DNA of 64,000 nucleotides. Origin: Cryptomeria japonica. Its lineage: Eukaryota; Streptophyta; Pinopsida; Cupressales; Cupressaceae. The stretch is taken from contig NW_026729268.1 in NCBI RefSeq assembly GCF_030272615.1, positions 15,001 to 79,000 on the forward strand, written 5' to 3'. The first letter of the stretch is position 1. The number at the start of each line of letters is the position of its first letter. Positions 17,943 through 31,800 of the stretch are shown piece by piece. A program made the translations under genes and the position numbers. Below the pieces are notes generated by a model. It was not told the DNA's origin. It saw nothing but the letters and a program-made list of their open reading frames with translations, and searched no databases.

Positions 17943-20900
17943 GCACCCACCCTGGCCAAGGTGGGTCACGGGGTGGGTCCTAGGGTGGGTAACGGGGTGG
18001 GTACTAAGGTGCGTGCCAAGGTGGGTCATAGGGTGGGTGCCAAGGTGGGCACCAGGGTGGGTGTGCACCAACCCTAGCCAGGGTAGGTCACGGGGTGGTT
18101 GTCGGGGTGGGCGTCAAGGAGCCAAGGTGGGTGGCAAGTAGCCAAGTTGCGTGCCAAGGTGGGTGTCGGGGTGGGTGCCAAGGATCCAAGGTGGGTGCCA
18201 AGGAACCAAGGTGGGTGTCTGGGTGGGTGCCGAGGTGGGAGCCAGGGTGGGTCCCAAGGTGAGTGCAAAGGTGGGTGCCAGGGTCAAGGTGAGTGCCAAT
18301 GTGGGTTCCAAGGTGCCAGGGTCAGGGTGAGTGCCAATGTGGGTTCAAAGGTGCTAAGTTGGGTGCGAGGTTGGGTGCGAGGGTGGGTGGGTGCCAAGGT
18401 GTGCTAGGTGGAAGCCCGGGTGGGTCGGCATCCCATGGGTGTCGAGTTGGGTGCCTGATGGGTGCTTCTTGTCAAGTTTTAGTCGTCGGGACTCATTTCG
18501 AGCCTTAGAGGTCGTTTCTTGTCCGGTTGCCCTGTCTTCGACCTGGGAACCCAATTTTGGTCCTCGGGTCCCATTTTTTTTTGTCTCGCATCCCACTTTT
18601 GGCCTGTGGCCTTTTCGGGGTCGATTCTCGTTTTGGGCATCAGAGCATGTTTCTTCTCCTAAAACCCAATATTTGTTTATTAAGTCTCGGAACACATTTT
18701 TGTTCTCGTGGACCCATCATGGGTCTTGGAACGCATTTGTGGTCCTTGGGTCCCATTTTGCATCCCGAAACTTGTGTTTTGGTGCTTGATCCCTATTTTG
18801 GGTGCCCACCTTGCACCAAGTGCGCACCCGGGGCAAACCGAGCGCCTTGGTGCACCGGGGCAAGATCGAGCGTGCACCCGAGGCGCCCCGAACATGCACC
18901 AAGGTGCACTCGGCCCACATGTGAGCGCAGGTCGTTGCGCCCGAGGTGGTGTGTGGGCACCGCGTTGCAGACGGGACACTGCACGCACACGACGCCCCCT
19001 CCAGGTGCACGCACGTAGGCCGGGCCGGGTGCACACCCGACGCCCTAGCAAGGTGCGCGCACCCGGGCAGGGCTCACACTTGGCGAACGGGGCGCACTTC
19101 GCGAGGGAGGGTGTGCACCTCGACGGGGGTGGGTGGCCGGGGTGGATTCGCACGTGGGTCGCGGTTTGCTAAGTACACACTGCGACAAGCTCATAACGGG
19201 TGCGATCATACCAGCGTTAGTGCACCGGATCCCATCAGAACTCCGCAGTTAAGCGCGCTTGGGCCGGAGTAGTACTGGGATGGGTGACCTCCCGGGAAGT
19301 CCCGGTGTTGCACCCTTTTTTAGTTTTTCGCCGGGCGTCGCAATGCTATTTGAATAAACCTTTTGCCCGTTTGCGTTCTCGTCGGGGCCGGGCCGGGCCG
19401 GGGTGCGCTGCCCGCACTACCGCGCGCGCGGGGGCGACACCGAGCGCGCACCCGAGGCGCCCCGAGCACACAGGCCACGGTGCAACCCGGGCGTTGTGCG
19501 CGCACCCCGGTGCGCCCGAGGTGCTGCGCGCGCACCCAGGTGAAATCGGTGTGCACCTCGGCCAGTGCGCGCTCGGTCGAGTCGCGCACGTTGGCCAAGG
19601 TGCACGGTGATGTTTCTTACTCTAAGGTTCCGCACCAGACGCCCGGGACAGGTGAGCGAAGCTGGGCGGGGCCGGGTGCGCGGCCGGGGCAGGTGCACGC
19701 AGCTGGAGAGAGCTTTGGAGCACACTTCGGAGCGCACCAATGATGCGCTCCATTCAAAAGTTTCCTGAAAAGGCAAAAAAAGTTGAGATTATAGAATTTC
19801 CCACTTGAGAGATTGTAAAAAAAAAAAATTTAAAATGAAGGAAACGCGGGTGCCAAGGTGTGCGCAGCCCAGCCAAGGTGTGCGCACCAAGGCGCCCACC
19901 CTGGCGAAGGTGCACGCAAGGTGCGCACCCGAGGCAAACCGGACAATTAACCCAACTTTCGACTTCGCGCGCACCTTGGAGCGCACTTCGGAGCGCTCCT
20001 TGGTGCGCACCAATCTTGGGCACCTCGGAGTGCACCATGGCGCCCACCAAGGTGCGCACCCGGGGCAAACCGAGCTCCGACTTCGTGCGCACCTTGGAGC
20101 GCACGAAAGGTGCGCACCATGGCGCCCACCAAGGTGCGCAGCCCAGCCAAGGCGTGCGCATCAAGGTGCGCACCCTGGCGAAGGTGCGCACCCGGGGCAA
20201 ACCGAGCTCCGACTTCGTGCGCACCTTGGAGCGCACAAAAGGTGCGCAACCCAGCCAAGGTGTGCGCACCCCGGTCAAACCGAGCTCCGAATCGTGCGCA
20301 CCAGAGGTGCACGCCATCGTGCGCACCTTGGAGCACACTTCGGAGCCCTCCTTGGTGCGCGCCGATGTTGCGCACCTCGGAGCGCACCCGGGGAAAACAA
20401 TGCAATTAACCCGACTTTCGACTTCGTGGGCACCTCGGAGCGCTCTCGGGTTCGCACCTCGGAGCACACCGAGGTGCGCACCTTTGATGCGCTGCCTTCA
20501 CCAATTTCCAGAAAAGGCAAGAAAACATTGAGAAGGTGTGCGCACCGAGGTGCCCACCCTGGCGAAGGTGCACGCGAGGTGCGCACCCGGGGCAAACCGG
20601 GCTCCGACTTCGTGCACGCCGCACCTTGGAGCACACTTCGGAGCGCTCCTTGGTGCGCACCAGGGCGCGCAACCCAGCCGAGGTGCCCACCCCGGCGAAG
20701 GTGCACGCGAGGTGCGCACCCGGGGCAAACCGGGCTCCGACTTCGTGCACGCCATGGTGCCCACCGCGGCGAAGGTGCACGCGAGGTGCGCACCCGGGGC
20801 AAACCGGGCTCCGACTTCGTGCACGCCGCACCTTGGAGCACACTTCGGAGCGCTCCTTGGTGCGCACCATGGTGCCCACCAGGGCGCGCAACCCCGCCGA

Positions 20901-23900
20901 AGGTGCACGCGAGGTGCGCACCCGGGGCAAACCGGGCTCCGACTTCGTGCACGCCGCACCTTGGAGCACACTTCGGAGCGCTCCTTGGTGCGCACCATGG
21001 TGCCCACCAGGGCGCGCAACCCCGCCGAAGGTGCACGCGAGGTGCGCACCCGGGGCAAACCGGGCTCCGACTTCGTGCACGCCATGGTGCGCACCGCGGC
21101 GAAGGTGCGCACCCGGGGCAAACCGGGCTCCGACTTCGTGCACGCCGCACCTTGGAGCACACTTCGGAGCGCTCCTTGGTGCGCACCAGGGCGCGCAACC
21201 CAGCCGAGGTGCCCACCCCGGCGAAGGTGCACGCGAGGTGCGTACCCGGGGCAAACCGGGCTCCGACTTCGTGCACGCCGCACCTTGGAGCACACTTCGG
21301 AGCGCTCCTTGGTGCGCACCATGGTGCCCACCAGGCCGCGCAACCCAGCCAAGGTGTGCGCACCAAGGTGCACGCGAGGTGCGCACCCGGGGCAAACCGG
21401 GGTCCGACTTCGTGCACGCCGCACCTTGGAGCACACATCGGGGCGCTCCCGGGTTCGCACCGGCGTTGCGCACCGTGGTGGGCACCTCGGAGCACACCAA
21501 GGTGGGCAGCGAGGTGCGCACCTTTGATGCGATGCCTTCACTAATTTCCATAAAAGGCAAAAAAAAAACGAGATTTTAAAATTTCCGTTTTGAAAGATAG
21601 TGAGAAAAAGGGAATGCTGGTGCCATCTTGAGCCCGCCCTGGTGCGCAGCCCAGCCAAGGTGTGCGCACCAAGGTGCCCACCCTGGCGAAGGTGCGCGCC
21701 CGGGCAATTAACCCAACTTCCAACTTCGCGCGCGCCAGGGTGGGAGCGCACCCAACAACCGGGCCTGGGAAGAGCCAATGCGAGAAACCCCACCAAACGC
21801 TCTGACAAAAAAAGAGGGGGCGCTCCAGTAACCCCGCTTCGGAGCGCACCCTGGGCAAACCCAGCCAAGGTGCCCACCCCGGCCAAGGTGCAGGCGAGGT
21901 GCGCACCCGGGGCAAACCGGGCTCCGACAACGTGCACGCCGCACCTTGGAGCACACTTCGTAGCGCTCCCGGGTGCGCACCTCAGAGCACACCAAGGTGG
22001 GCAGCGAGGTGCGCACCTTTGATGCGCTGCCTTCACTAATTTCCAGAAAAGGCAAAAAAAAAAGGAGATTTTAAAATTTCCGTTTTGAAAGATAGTGAAA
22101 AAAACGGAACGCGCGTGCCATCTTGAGCCCGCCCTGGTGCGCAGCCCAGGTAAGGTGCCCACCCTGGCAAAGGTGCGCACCCGGGCAATTAACCCTACTT
22201 CCGACTTCGTGCGCGCCAGGGTGGCAACCGGGCCTCGGAAGAGCCAATGCGAGAAACCCCACCAAACGCTCCGACAAAAAAAGAGGCGGCGCTCCAATAA
22301 CCCCGCTTCGGAGCGCAGCCGGGGCAAACCCAGCCAAGGTGCCCACCCCGACGAAGGTGCACGCGAGGTGCGCACCCGGGGCAAACCGGGCTCCGACAAC
22401 GTGCACGCAGCACCTTGGAGCACACTTCGAAGCACTCCCGGGTGCCCACCGGCGTTGCGCACCGTGGTGGGCAGCGAGGTGCGCACCTTTGATGCGCTGC
22501 CTTCACTAATTTCCAGAAAAAGGCAAAAAAAAATGAGATTTTAAAATTTCCGTTTTGAAAGATAGTGAAAAAAAAGGAACGCGGGTGCCATCTTGAGCCC
22601 GCCCTGGTGCGCAGCCCAGGCAAGGCATGCGCACCAAGGTGCCCACCCGAGGTGCACACCCGGGGCAAACCGGGCTCCGACTTCGTGCAGGCCGCACCTT
22701 GGAGCACACTTCGGAGCGCTCCTTGGTGCGCACCATGGTGCCCACCAGGGCGCGCAACCCAGCCAAGGTCTGCACACTAAGGTGCCCACCCCGGCGAAGG
22801 TGCACGCGAGGTGCGCACCCGGGGCAAACCGGGCTCCGACTTCGTGCACGCCATGGTGCCCACCGCGGCGAAGGTGCACGCGAGGTGCGCACCCGGGGCA
22901 AACCGGGCTCCGACTTCGTGCACGCCGCACCTTGGAGCACACTTCGGAGCGCTCCTTGGTGCGCACCATGGTGCCCACCAGGGCGCGCAACCCAGCCAAG
23001 GTGTGCGCACCAAGGTGCACGCGAGGTGCGCACCCGGGGCAAACCGGGGTCCGACTTCGTGCACGCCGCACCTTGGAGCACACATCGGAGCGCTCCCAGG
23101 TTCGCACCAGCGTTGCGCACCTTTGATGCGCTGCCTTCACTAATTTCCAGAAAAGGCAAAAAAAAACGATATTTTAAAATTTCCGTTCTGAAAGATAGTG
23201 AAAAAAACGGAACGCGGGTGCCATCTTGAGCCCTTCCTGGTGCGCAGCCCAGGCAAGTTGTGCGCACCAAGGTGCCCACCCTGGCGGAGGTGCGCGCCCG
23301 GGGCAAACCGGGCTCCGACTTCGTGCACTGCATGGTGCCCACCAAGGCGCGCAACCCAGCCAAGGTGCCCACCGCAGCGAAGGTGCACGCGAGGTGCACA
23401 CCCGGGGCAAACCGGGCTCCGACTTCGTGCACGCCGCACCTTGGAGCACACTTCAGAGCGCTCCTTGGTGCGCACCAGGGCGCGCAACCCAGCCGAGGTG
23501 CCCACCCCGGCGAAGGTGCACGCGAGGTGCGCACCCGGGGCAAACCGGGCTCCGACTTCGTGCACGCCATGGTGCCCACCGCGGCGAAGGTGCGCACCCG
23601 GGGCAAACCGGGCTCCGACTTCGTGCACGCCGCACCTTGGAGCACACTTCGGAGCGCTCCTTGGTGCGCACCATGGTGCCCACCAGGCCGCGCAACCCAG
23701 CCAAGGTGTGCGCACCAAGGTGCACGCGAGGTGCGCACCCGGGGCAAACCGGGGTCCGACTTCGTGCACGCCGCACCTTGGAGCACACATCGGGGCGCTC
23801 CCGGGTTCGCACCGGCGTTGCGCACCGTGGTGGGCACCTCGGAGCACACCAAGGTGGGCAGCGAGGTGCGCACCTTTGATGCGATGCCTTCACTAATTTC

Positions 23901-25866
23901 CATAAAAGGCAAAAAAAAAACGAGATTTTAAAATTTCCGTTTTGAAAGATAGTGAGAAAAAGGGAATGCTGGTGCCATCTTGAGCCCGCCCTGGTGCGCA
24001 GCCCAGCCAAGGTTTGCGCACCAAGGTGCCCACCCTGGCGAAGGTGCGCGCCCGGGCAATTAACCCAACTTCCAACTTCGCGCGCGCCAGGGTGGGAGCG
24101 CACCCAACAACCGGGCCTGGGAAGAGCCAATGCGAGAAACCCCACCAAACTCTCTGACAAAAAAAGAGGGGGCGCTCCAGTAACCCCGCTTCGGAGCGCA
24201 CCCTGGGCAAACCCAGCCAAGGTGCCCACCCCGGCCAAGGTGCAGGCGAGGTGCGCACCCGGGGCAAACCGGGCTCCGACAACGTGCACGCCGCACCTTG
24301 GAGCACACTTCGTAGCGCTCCCGGGTGCGCACCTCAGAGCACACCAAGGTGGGCAGCGAGGTGCGCACCTTTGATGCGCTGCCTTCACTAATTTCCAGAA
24401 AAGGCAAAAAAAAAAGGAGATTTTAAAATTTCCGTTTTGAAAGATAGTGAAAAAAACGGAACGCGCGTGCCATCTTGAGCCCGCCCTGGTGCGCAAGCCC
24501 AGGTAAGGTGCCACCCTGGCAAAGGTGCGCACCCGGGCAATTAACCCTACTTCCGACTTCGTGCGCGCCAGGGTGGCAACCGGGCCTCGGAAGAGCCAAT
24601 GCGAGAAACCCCACCAAACGCTCCGACAAAAAAAGAGGCGGCGCTCCAATAACCCCGCTTCGGAGCGCAGCCGGGGCAAACCAAGCCAAGGTGCCCACCC
24701 CGACGAAGGTGCACGCGAGGTGCGCACCCGGGGCAAACCGGGCTCCGACAACGTGCACGCAGCACCTTGGAGCACACTTCGAAGCACTCCCGGGTGCCCA
24801 CCGGCGTTGCGCACCGTGGTGGGCAGCGAGGTGCGCACCTTTGATGCGCTGCCTTCACTAATTTCCAGAAAAAGGCAAAAAAAAATGAGATTTTAAAATT
24901 TCCGTTTTGAAAGATAGTGAAAAAAAAGGAACGCGGGTGCCATCTTGAGCCCGCCCTGGTGCGCAGCCCAGGCAAGGCATGCGCACCAAGGTGCCCACCC
25001 GAGGTGCACACCCGGGGCAAACCGGGCTCCGACTTCGTGCAGGCCGCACCTTGGAGCACACTTCGGAGCGCTCCTTGGTGCGCACCATGGTGCCCACCAG
25101 GGCGCACCCGAGGCAAACCGGGCTCCGACTTCGTGCACGCCGCACCTTGGAGCACACATCGGAGCGCTCCCAGGTTCGCACCAGCGTTGCGCACCTTTGA
25201 TGCGCTGCCTTCACTAATTTCCAGAAAAGGCAAAAAAAAACGATATTTTAAAATTTCCGTTCTGAAAGATAGTGAAAAAAACGGAACGCGGGTGCCATCT
25301 TGAGCCCTTCCTGATGCGCAGCCCAGGCAAGTTGTGCGCACCAAGGTGCCCACCCTGGCGGAGGTGCGCGCCCGGGGCAAACCGGGCTCCGACTTCGTGC
25401 ACTGCATGGTGCCCACCAAGGCGCGCAACCCAGCCAAGGTGCCCACCGCAGCGAAGGTGCACGCGAGGTGCGCACCCGAGGTGCACACCCGGGGCAAACC
25501 GGGCTCCGACTTCGTGCACGCCGCACCTTGGAGCACACTTCAGAGCGCTCCTTGGTACGCACCAGGGCGCGCAACCCAGCCAAGGTGCTCACCCCGGCGA
25601 AGGTGCACGCGAGGTGCGCACCCGGGGCAAACCGGGCTCGGACTTCGTGCACGCCGCACCTTGGAGCACACATCGGAGCGCTCCCGGGTTCGCACCAGCA
25701 TTGCGCACCTTTGATGCGCTGCCTTCACTAATTTCCAGAAAAGGCAAAAAAAAGAAAAAAATGAGATTTTAAAATTTCCGTTTTGAAAGATAGTGAAAAA
25801 AACGGAACGCGGGTGCCATCTTGAGCCCGCCCTGGTGTGCAGCCCAGGCAAGTTGTGCGCACCAAG
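17943..25866 (+). repeat. 7.92-kb 5S megarepeat, unit 2
   Basis: This complete copy of 7924 bp has the same internal order as unit 1. The 5S gene is at 19198-19317, the T-rich block spans about 18457-18806, and nested repeats run from about 19755. A private one-base A insertion lies at 24495-24496 (GCGCAAGCCC against GCGCAGCCC). Confidence 0.95.
19198..19317 (+). rRNA. 5S ribosomal RNA, unit 2
   Basis: Identical by eye to the unit 1 gene, including helix I ends, box A, box C and the following T6 and T5 runs. It lies 7925 bp from the first gene. Confidence 0.98.
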
Positions 25867-28800
25867 GCACCCACCCTGGCCAAGGTGGGTCACGGGGTGG
25901 GTCCTAGGGTGGGTAACGGGGTGGGTACTAAGGTGCGTGCCAAGGTGGGTCATAGGGTGGGTGCCAAGGTGGGCACCAGGGTGGGTGTGCACCAACCCTA
26001 GCCAGGGTAGGTCACGGGGTGGTTGTCGGGGTGGGCGTCAAGGAGCCAAGGTGGGTGGCAAGTAGCCAAGTTGCGTGCCAAGGTGGGTGTCGGGGTGGGT
26101 GCCAAGGATCCAAGGTGGGTGCCAAGGAACCAAGGTGGGTGTCTGGGTGGGTGCCGAGGTGGGAGCCAGGGTGGGTCCCAAGGTGAGTGCAAAGGTGGGT
26201 GCCAGGGTCAAGGTGAGTGCCAATGTGGGTTCCAAGGTGCCAGGGTCAGGGTGAGTGCCAATGTGGGTTCAAAGGTGCTAAGTTGGGTGCGAGGTTGGGT
26301 GCGAGGGTGGGTGGGTGCCAAGGTGTGCTAGGTGGAAGCCCGGGTGGGTCGGCATCCCATGGGTGTCGAGTTGGGTGCCTGATGGGTGCTTCTTGTCAAG
26401 TTTTAGTCGTCGGGACTCATTTCGAGCCTTAGAGGTCGTTTCTTGTCCGGTTGCCCTGTCTTCGACCTGGGAACCCAATTTTGGTCCTCGGGTCCCATTT
26501 TTTTTTGTCTCGCATCCCACTTTTGGCCTGTGGCCTTTTCGGGGTCGATTCTCGTTTTGGGCATCAGAGCATGTTTCTTCTCCTAAAACCCAATATTTGT
26601 TTATTAAGTCTCGGAACACATTTTTGTTCTCGTGGACCCATCATGGGTCTTGGAACGCATTTGTGGTCCTTGGGTCCCATTTTGCATCCCGAAACTTGTG
26701 TTTTGGTGCTTGATCCCTATTTTGGGTGCCCACCTTGCACCAAGTGCGCACCCGGGGCAAACCGAGCGCCTTGGTGCACCGGGGCAAGATCGAGCGTGCA
26801 CCCGAGGCGCCCCGAACATGCACCAAGGTGCACTCGGCCCACATGTGAGCGCAGGTCGTTGCGCCCGAGGTGGTGTGTGGGCACCGCGTTGCAGACGGGA
26901 CACTGCACGCACACGACGCCCCCTCCAGGTGCACGCACGTAGGCCGGGCCGGGTGCACACCCGACGCCCTAGCAAGGTGCGCGCACCCGGGCAGGGCTCA
27001 CACTTGGCGAACGGGGCGCACTTCGCGAGGGAGGGTGTGCACCTCGACGGGGGTGGGTGGCCGGGGTGGATTCGCACGTGGGTCGCGGTTTGCTAAGTAC
27101 ACACTGCGACAAGCTCATAACGGGTGCGATCATACCAGCGTTAGTGCACCGGATCCCATCAGAACTCCGCAGTTAAGCGCGCTTGGGCCGGAGTAGTACT
27201 GGGATGGGTGACCTCCCGGGAAGTCCCGGTGTTGCACCCTTTTTTAGTTTTTCGCCGGGCGTCGCAATGCTATTTGAATAAACCTTTTGCCCGTTTGCGT
27301 TCTCGTCGGGGCCGGGCCGGGCCGGGGTGCGCTGCCCGCACTACCGCGCGCGCGGGGGCGACACCGAGCGCGCACCCGAGGCGCCCCGAGCACACAGGCC
27401 ACGGTGCAACCCGGGCGTTGTGCGCGCACCCCGGTGCGCCCGAGGTGCTGCGCGCGCACCCAGGTGAAATCGGTGTGCACCTCGGCCAGTGCGCGCTCGG
27501 TCGAGTCGCGCACGTTGGCCAAGGTGCACGGTGATGTTTCTTACTCTAAGGTTCCGCACCAGACGCCCGGGACAGGTGAGCGAAGCTGGGCGGGGCCGGG
27601 TGCGCGGCCGGGGCAGGTGCACGCAGCTGGAGAGAGCTTTGGAGCACACTTCGGAGCGCACCAATGATGCGCTCCATTCAAAAGTTTCCTGAAAAGGCAA
27701 AAAAAGTTGAGATTATAGAATTTCCCACTTGAGAGATTGTAAAAAAAAAAAATTTAAAATGAAGGAAACGCGGGTGCCAAGGTGTGCGCAGCCCAGCCAA
27801 GGTGTGCGCACCAAGGCGCCCACCCTGGCGAAGGTGCACGCAAGGTGCGCACCCGAGGCAAACCGGACAATTAACCCAACTTTCGACTTCGCGCGCACCT
27901 TGGAGCGCACTTCGGAGCGCTCCTTGGTGCGCACCAATCTTGGGCACCTCGGAGTGCACCATGGCGCCCACCAAGGTGCGCACCCGGGGCAAACCGAGCT
28001 CCGACTTCGTGCGCACCTTGGAGCGCACGAAAGGTGCGCACCATGGCGCCCACCAAGGTGCGCAGCCCAGCCAAGGCGTGCGCATCAAGGTGCGCACCCT
28101 GGCGAAGGTGCGCACCCGGGGCAAACCGAGCTCCGACTTCGTGCGCACCTTGGAGCGCACAAAAGGTGCGCAACCCAGCCAAGGTGTGCGCACCCCGGTC
28201 AAACCGAGCTCCGAATCGTGCGCACCAGAGGTGCACGCCATCGTGCGCACCTTGGAGCACACTTCGGAGCCCTCCTTGGTGCGCGCCGATGTTGCGCACC
28301 TCGGAGCGCACCCGGGGAAAACAATGCAATTAACCCGACTTTCGACTTCGTGGGCACCTCGGAGCGCTCTCGGGTTCGCACCTCGGAGCACACCGAGGTG
28401 CGCACCTTTGATGCGCTGCCTTCACCAATTTCCAGAAAAGGCAAGAAAACATTGAGAAGGTGTGCGCACCGAGGTGCCCACCCTGGCGAAGGTGCACGCG
28501 AGGTGCGCACCCGGGGCAAACCGGGCTCCGACTTCGTGCACGCCGCACCTTGGAGCACACTTCGGAGCGCTCCTTGGTGCGCACCAGGGCGCGCAACCCA
28601 GCCGAGGTGCCCACCCCGGCGAAGGTGCACGCGAGGTGCGCACCCGGGGCAAACCGGGCTCCGACTTCGTGCACGCCATGGTGCCCACCGCGGCGAAGGT
28701 GCACGCGAGGTGCGCACCCGGGGCAAACCGGGCTCCGACTTCGTGCACGCCGCACCTTGGAGCACACTTCGGAGCGCTCCTTGGTGCGCACCATGGTGCC

Positions 28801-31800
28801 CACCAGGGCGCGCAACCCCGCCGAAGGTGCACGCGAGGTGCGCACCCGGGGCAAACCGGGCTCCGACTTCGTGCACGCCGCACCTTGGAGCACACTTCGG
28901 AGCGCTCCTTGGTGCGCACCATGGTGCCCACCAGGGCGCGCAACCCCGCCGAAGGTGCACGCGAGGTGCGCACCCGGGGCAAACCGGGCTCCGACTTCGT
29001 GCACGCCATGGTGCGCACCGCGGCGAAGGTGCGCACCCGGGGCAAACCGGGCTCCGACTTCGTGCACGCCGCACCTTGGAGCACACTTCGGAGCGCTCCT
29101 TGGTGCGCACCAGGGCGCGCAACCCAGCCGAGGTGCCCACCCCGGCGAAGGTGCACGCGAGGTGCGTACCCGGGGCAAACCGGGCTCCGACTTCGTGCAC
29201 GCCGCACCTTGGAGCACACTTCGGAGCGCTCCTTGGTGCGCACCATGGTGCCCACCAGGCCGCGCAACCCAGCCAAGGTGTGCGCACCAAGGTGCACGCG
29301 AGGTGCGCACCCGGGGCAAACCGGGGTCCGACTTCGTGCACGCCGCACCTTGGAGCACACATCGGGGCGCTCCCGGGTTCGCACCGGCGTTGCGCACCGT
29401 GGTGGGCACCTCGGAGCACACCAAGGTGGGCAGCGAGGTGCGCACCTTTGATGCGATGCCTTCACTAATTTCCATAAAAGGCAAAAAAAAAACGAGATTT
29501 TAAAATTTCCGTTTTGAAAGATAGTGAGAAAAAGGGAATGCTGGTGCCATCTTGAGCCCGCCCTGGTGCGCAGCCCAGCCAAGGTGTGCGCACCAAGGTG
29601 CCCACCCTGGCGAAGGTGCGCGCCCGGGCAATTAACCCAACTTCCAACTTCGCGCGCGCCAGGGTGGGAGCGCACCCAACAACCGGGCCTGGGAAGAGCC
29701 AATGCGAGAAACCCCACCAAACGCTCTGACAAAAAAAGAGGGGGCGCTCCAGTAACCCCGCTTCGGAGCGCACCCTGGGCAAACCCAGCCAAGGTGCCCA
29801 CCCCGGCCAAGGTGCAGGCGAGGTGCGCACCCGGGGCAAACCGGGCTCCGACAACGTGCACGCCGCACCTTGGAGCACACTTCGTAGCGCTCCCGGGTGC
29901 GCACCTCAGAGCACACCAAGGTGGGCAGCGAGGTGCGCACCTTTGATGCGCTGCCTTCACTAATTTCCAGAAAAGGCAAAAAAAAAAGGAGATTTTAAAA
30001 TTTCCGTTTTGAAAGATAGTGAAAAAAACGGAACGCGCGTGCCATCTTGAGCCCGCCCTGGTGCGCAGCCCAGGTAAGGTGCCCACCCTGGCAAAGGTGC
30101 GCACCCGGGCAATTAACCCTACTTCCGACTTCGTGCGCGCCAGGGTGGCAACCGGGCCTCGGAAGAGCCAATGCGAGAAACCCCACCAAACGCTCCGACA
30201 AAAAAAGAGGCGGCGCTCCAATAACCCCGCTTCGGAGCGCAGCCGGGGCAAACCCAGCCAAGGTGCCCACCCCGACGAAGGTGCACGCGAGGTGCGCACC
30301 CGGGGCAAACCGGGCTCCGACAACGTGCACGCAGCACCTTGGAGCACACTTCGAAGCACTCCCGGGTGCCCACCGGCGTTGCGCACCGTGGTGGGCAGCG
30401 AGGTGCGCACCTTTGATGCGCTGCCTTCACTAATTTCCAGAAAAAGGCAAAAAAAAATGAGATTTTAAAATTTCCGTTTTGAAAGATAGTGAAAAAAAAG
30501 GAACGCGGGTGCCATCTTGAGCCCGCCCTGGTGCGCAGCCCAGGCAAGGCATGCGCACCAAGGTGCCCACCCGAGGTGCACACCCGGGGCAAACCGGGCT
30601 CCGACTTCGTGCAGGCCGCACCTTGGAGCACACTTCGGAGCGCTCCTTGGTGCGCACCATGGTGCCCACCAGGGCGCGCAACCCAGCCAAGGTCTGCACA
30701 CTAAGGTGCCCACCCCGGCGAAGGTGCACGCGAGGTGCGCACCCGGGGCAAACCGGGCTCCGACTTCGTGCACGCCATGGTGCCCACCGCGGCGAAGGTG
30801 CACGCGAGGTGCGCACCCGAGGCAAACCGGGCTCCGACTTCGTGCACGCCGCACCTTGGAGCACACTTCGGAGCGCTCCTTGGTGCGCACCATGGTGCCC
30901 ACCAGGGCGCGCAACCCAGCCAAGGTGTGCGCACCAAGGTGCACGCGAGGTGCGCACCCGGGGCAAACCGGGGTCCGACTTCGTGCACGCCGCACCTTGG
31001 AGCACACATCGGAGCGCTCCCAGGTTCGCACCAGCGTTGCGCACCTTTGATGCGCTGCCTTCACTAATTTCCAGAAAAGGCAAAAAAAAACGATATTTTA
31101 AAATTTCCGTTCTGAAAGATAGTGAAAAAAACGGAACGCGGGTGCCATCTTGAGCCCTTCCTGGTGCGCAGCCCAGGCAAGTTGTGCGCACCAAGGTGCC
31201 CACCCTGGCGGAGGTGCGCGCCCGGGGCAAACCGGGCTCCGACTTCGTGCACTGCATGGTGCCCACCAAGGCGCGCAACCCAGCCAAGGTGCCCACCGCA
31301 GCGAAGGTGCACGCGAGGTGCACACCCGGGGCAAACCGGGCTCCGACTTCGTGCACGCCGCACCTTGGAGCACACTTCAGAGCGCTCCTTGGTGCGCACC
31401 AGGGCGCGCAACCCAGCCGAGGTGCCCACCCCGGCGAAGGTGCACGCGAGGTGCGCACCCGGGGCAAACCGGGCTCCGACTTCGTGCACGCCATGGTGCC
31501 CACCGCGGCGAAGGTGCGCACCCGGGGCAAACCGGGCTCCGACTTCGTGCACGCCGCACCTTGGAGCACACTTCGGAGCGCTCCTTGGTGCGCACCATGG
31601 TGCCCACCAGGCCGCGCAACCCAGCCAAGGTGTGCGCACCAAGGTGCACGCGAGGTGCGCACCCGGGGCAAACCGGGGTCCGACTTCGTGCACGCCGCAC
31701 CTTGGAGCACACATCGGGGCGCTCCCGGGTTCGCACCGGCGTTGCGCACCGTGGTGGGCACCTCGGAGCACACCAAGGTGGGCAGCGAGGTGCGCACCTT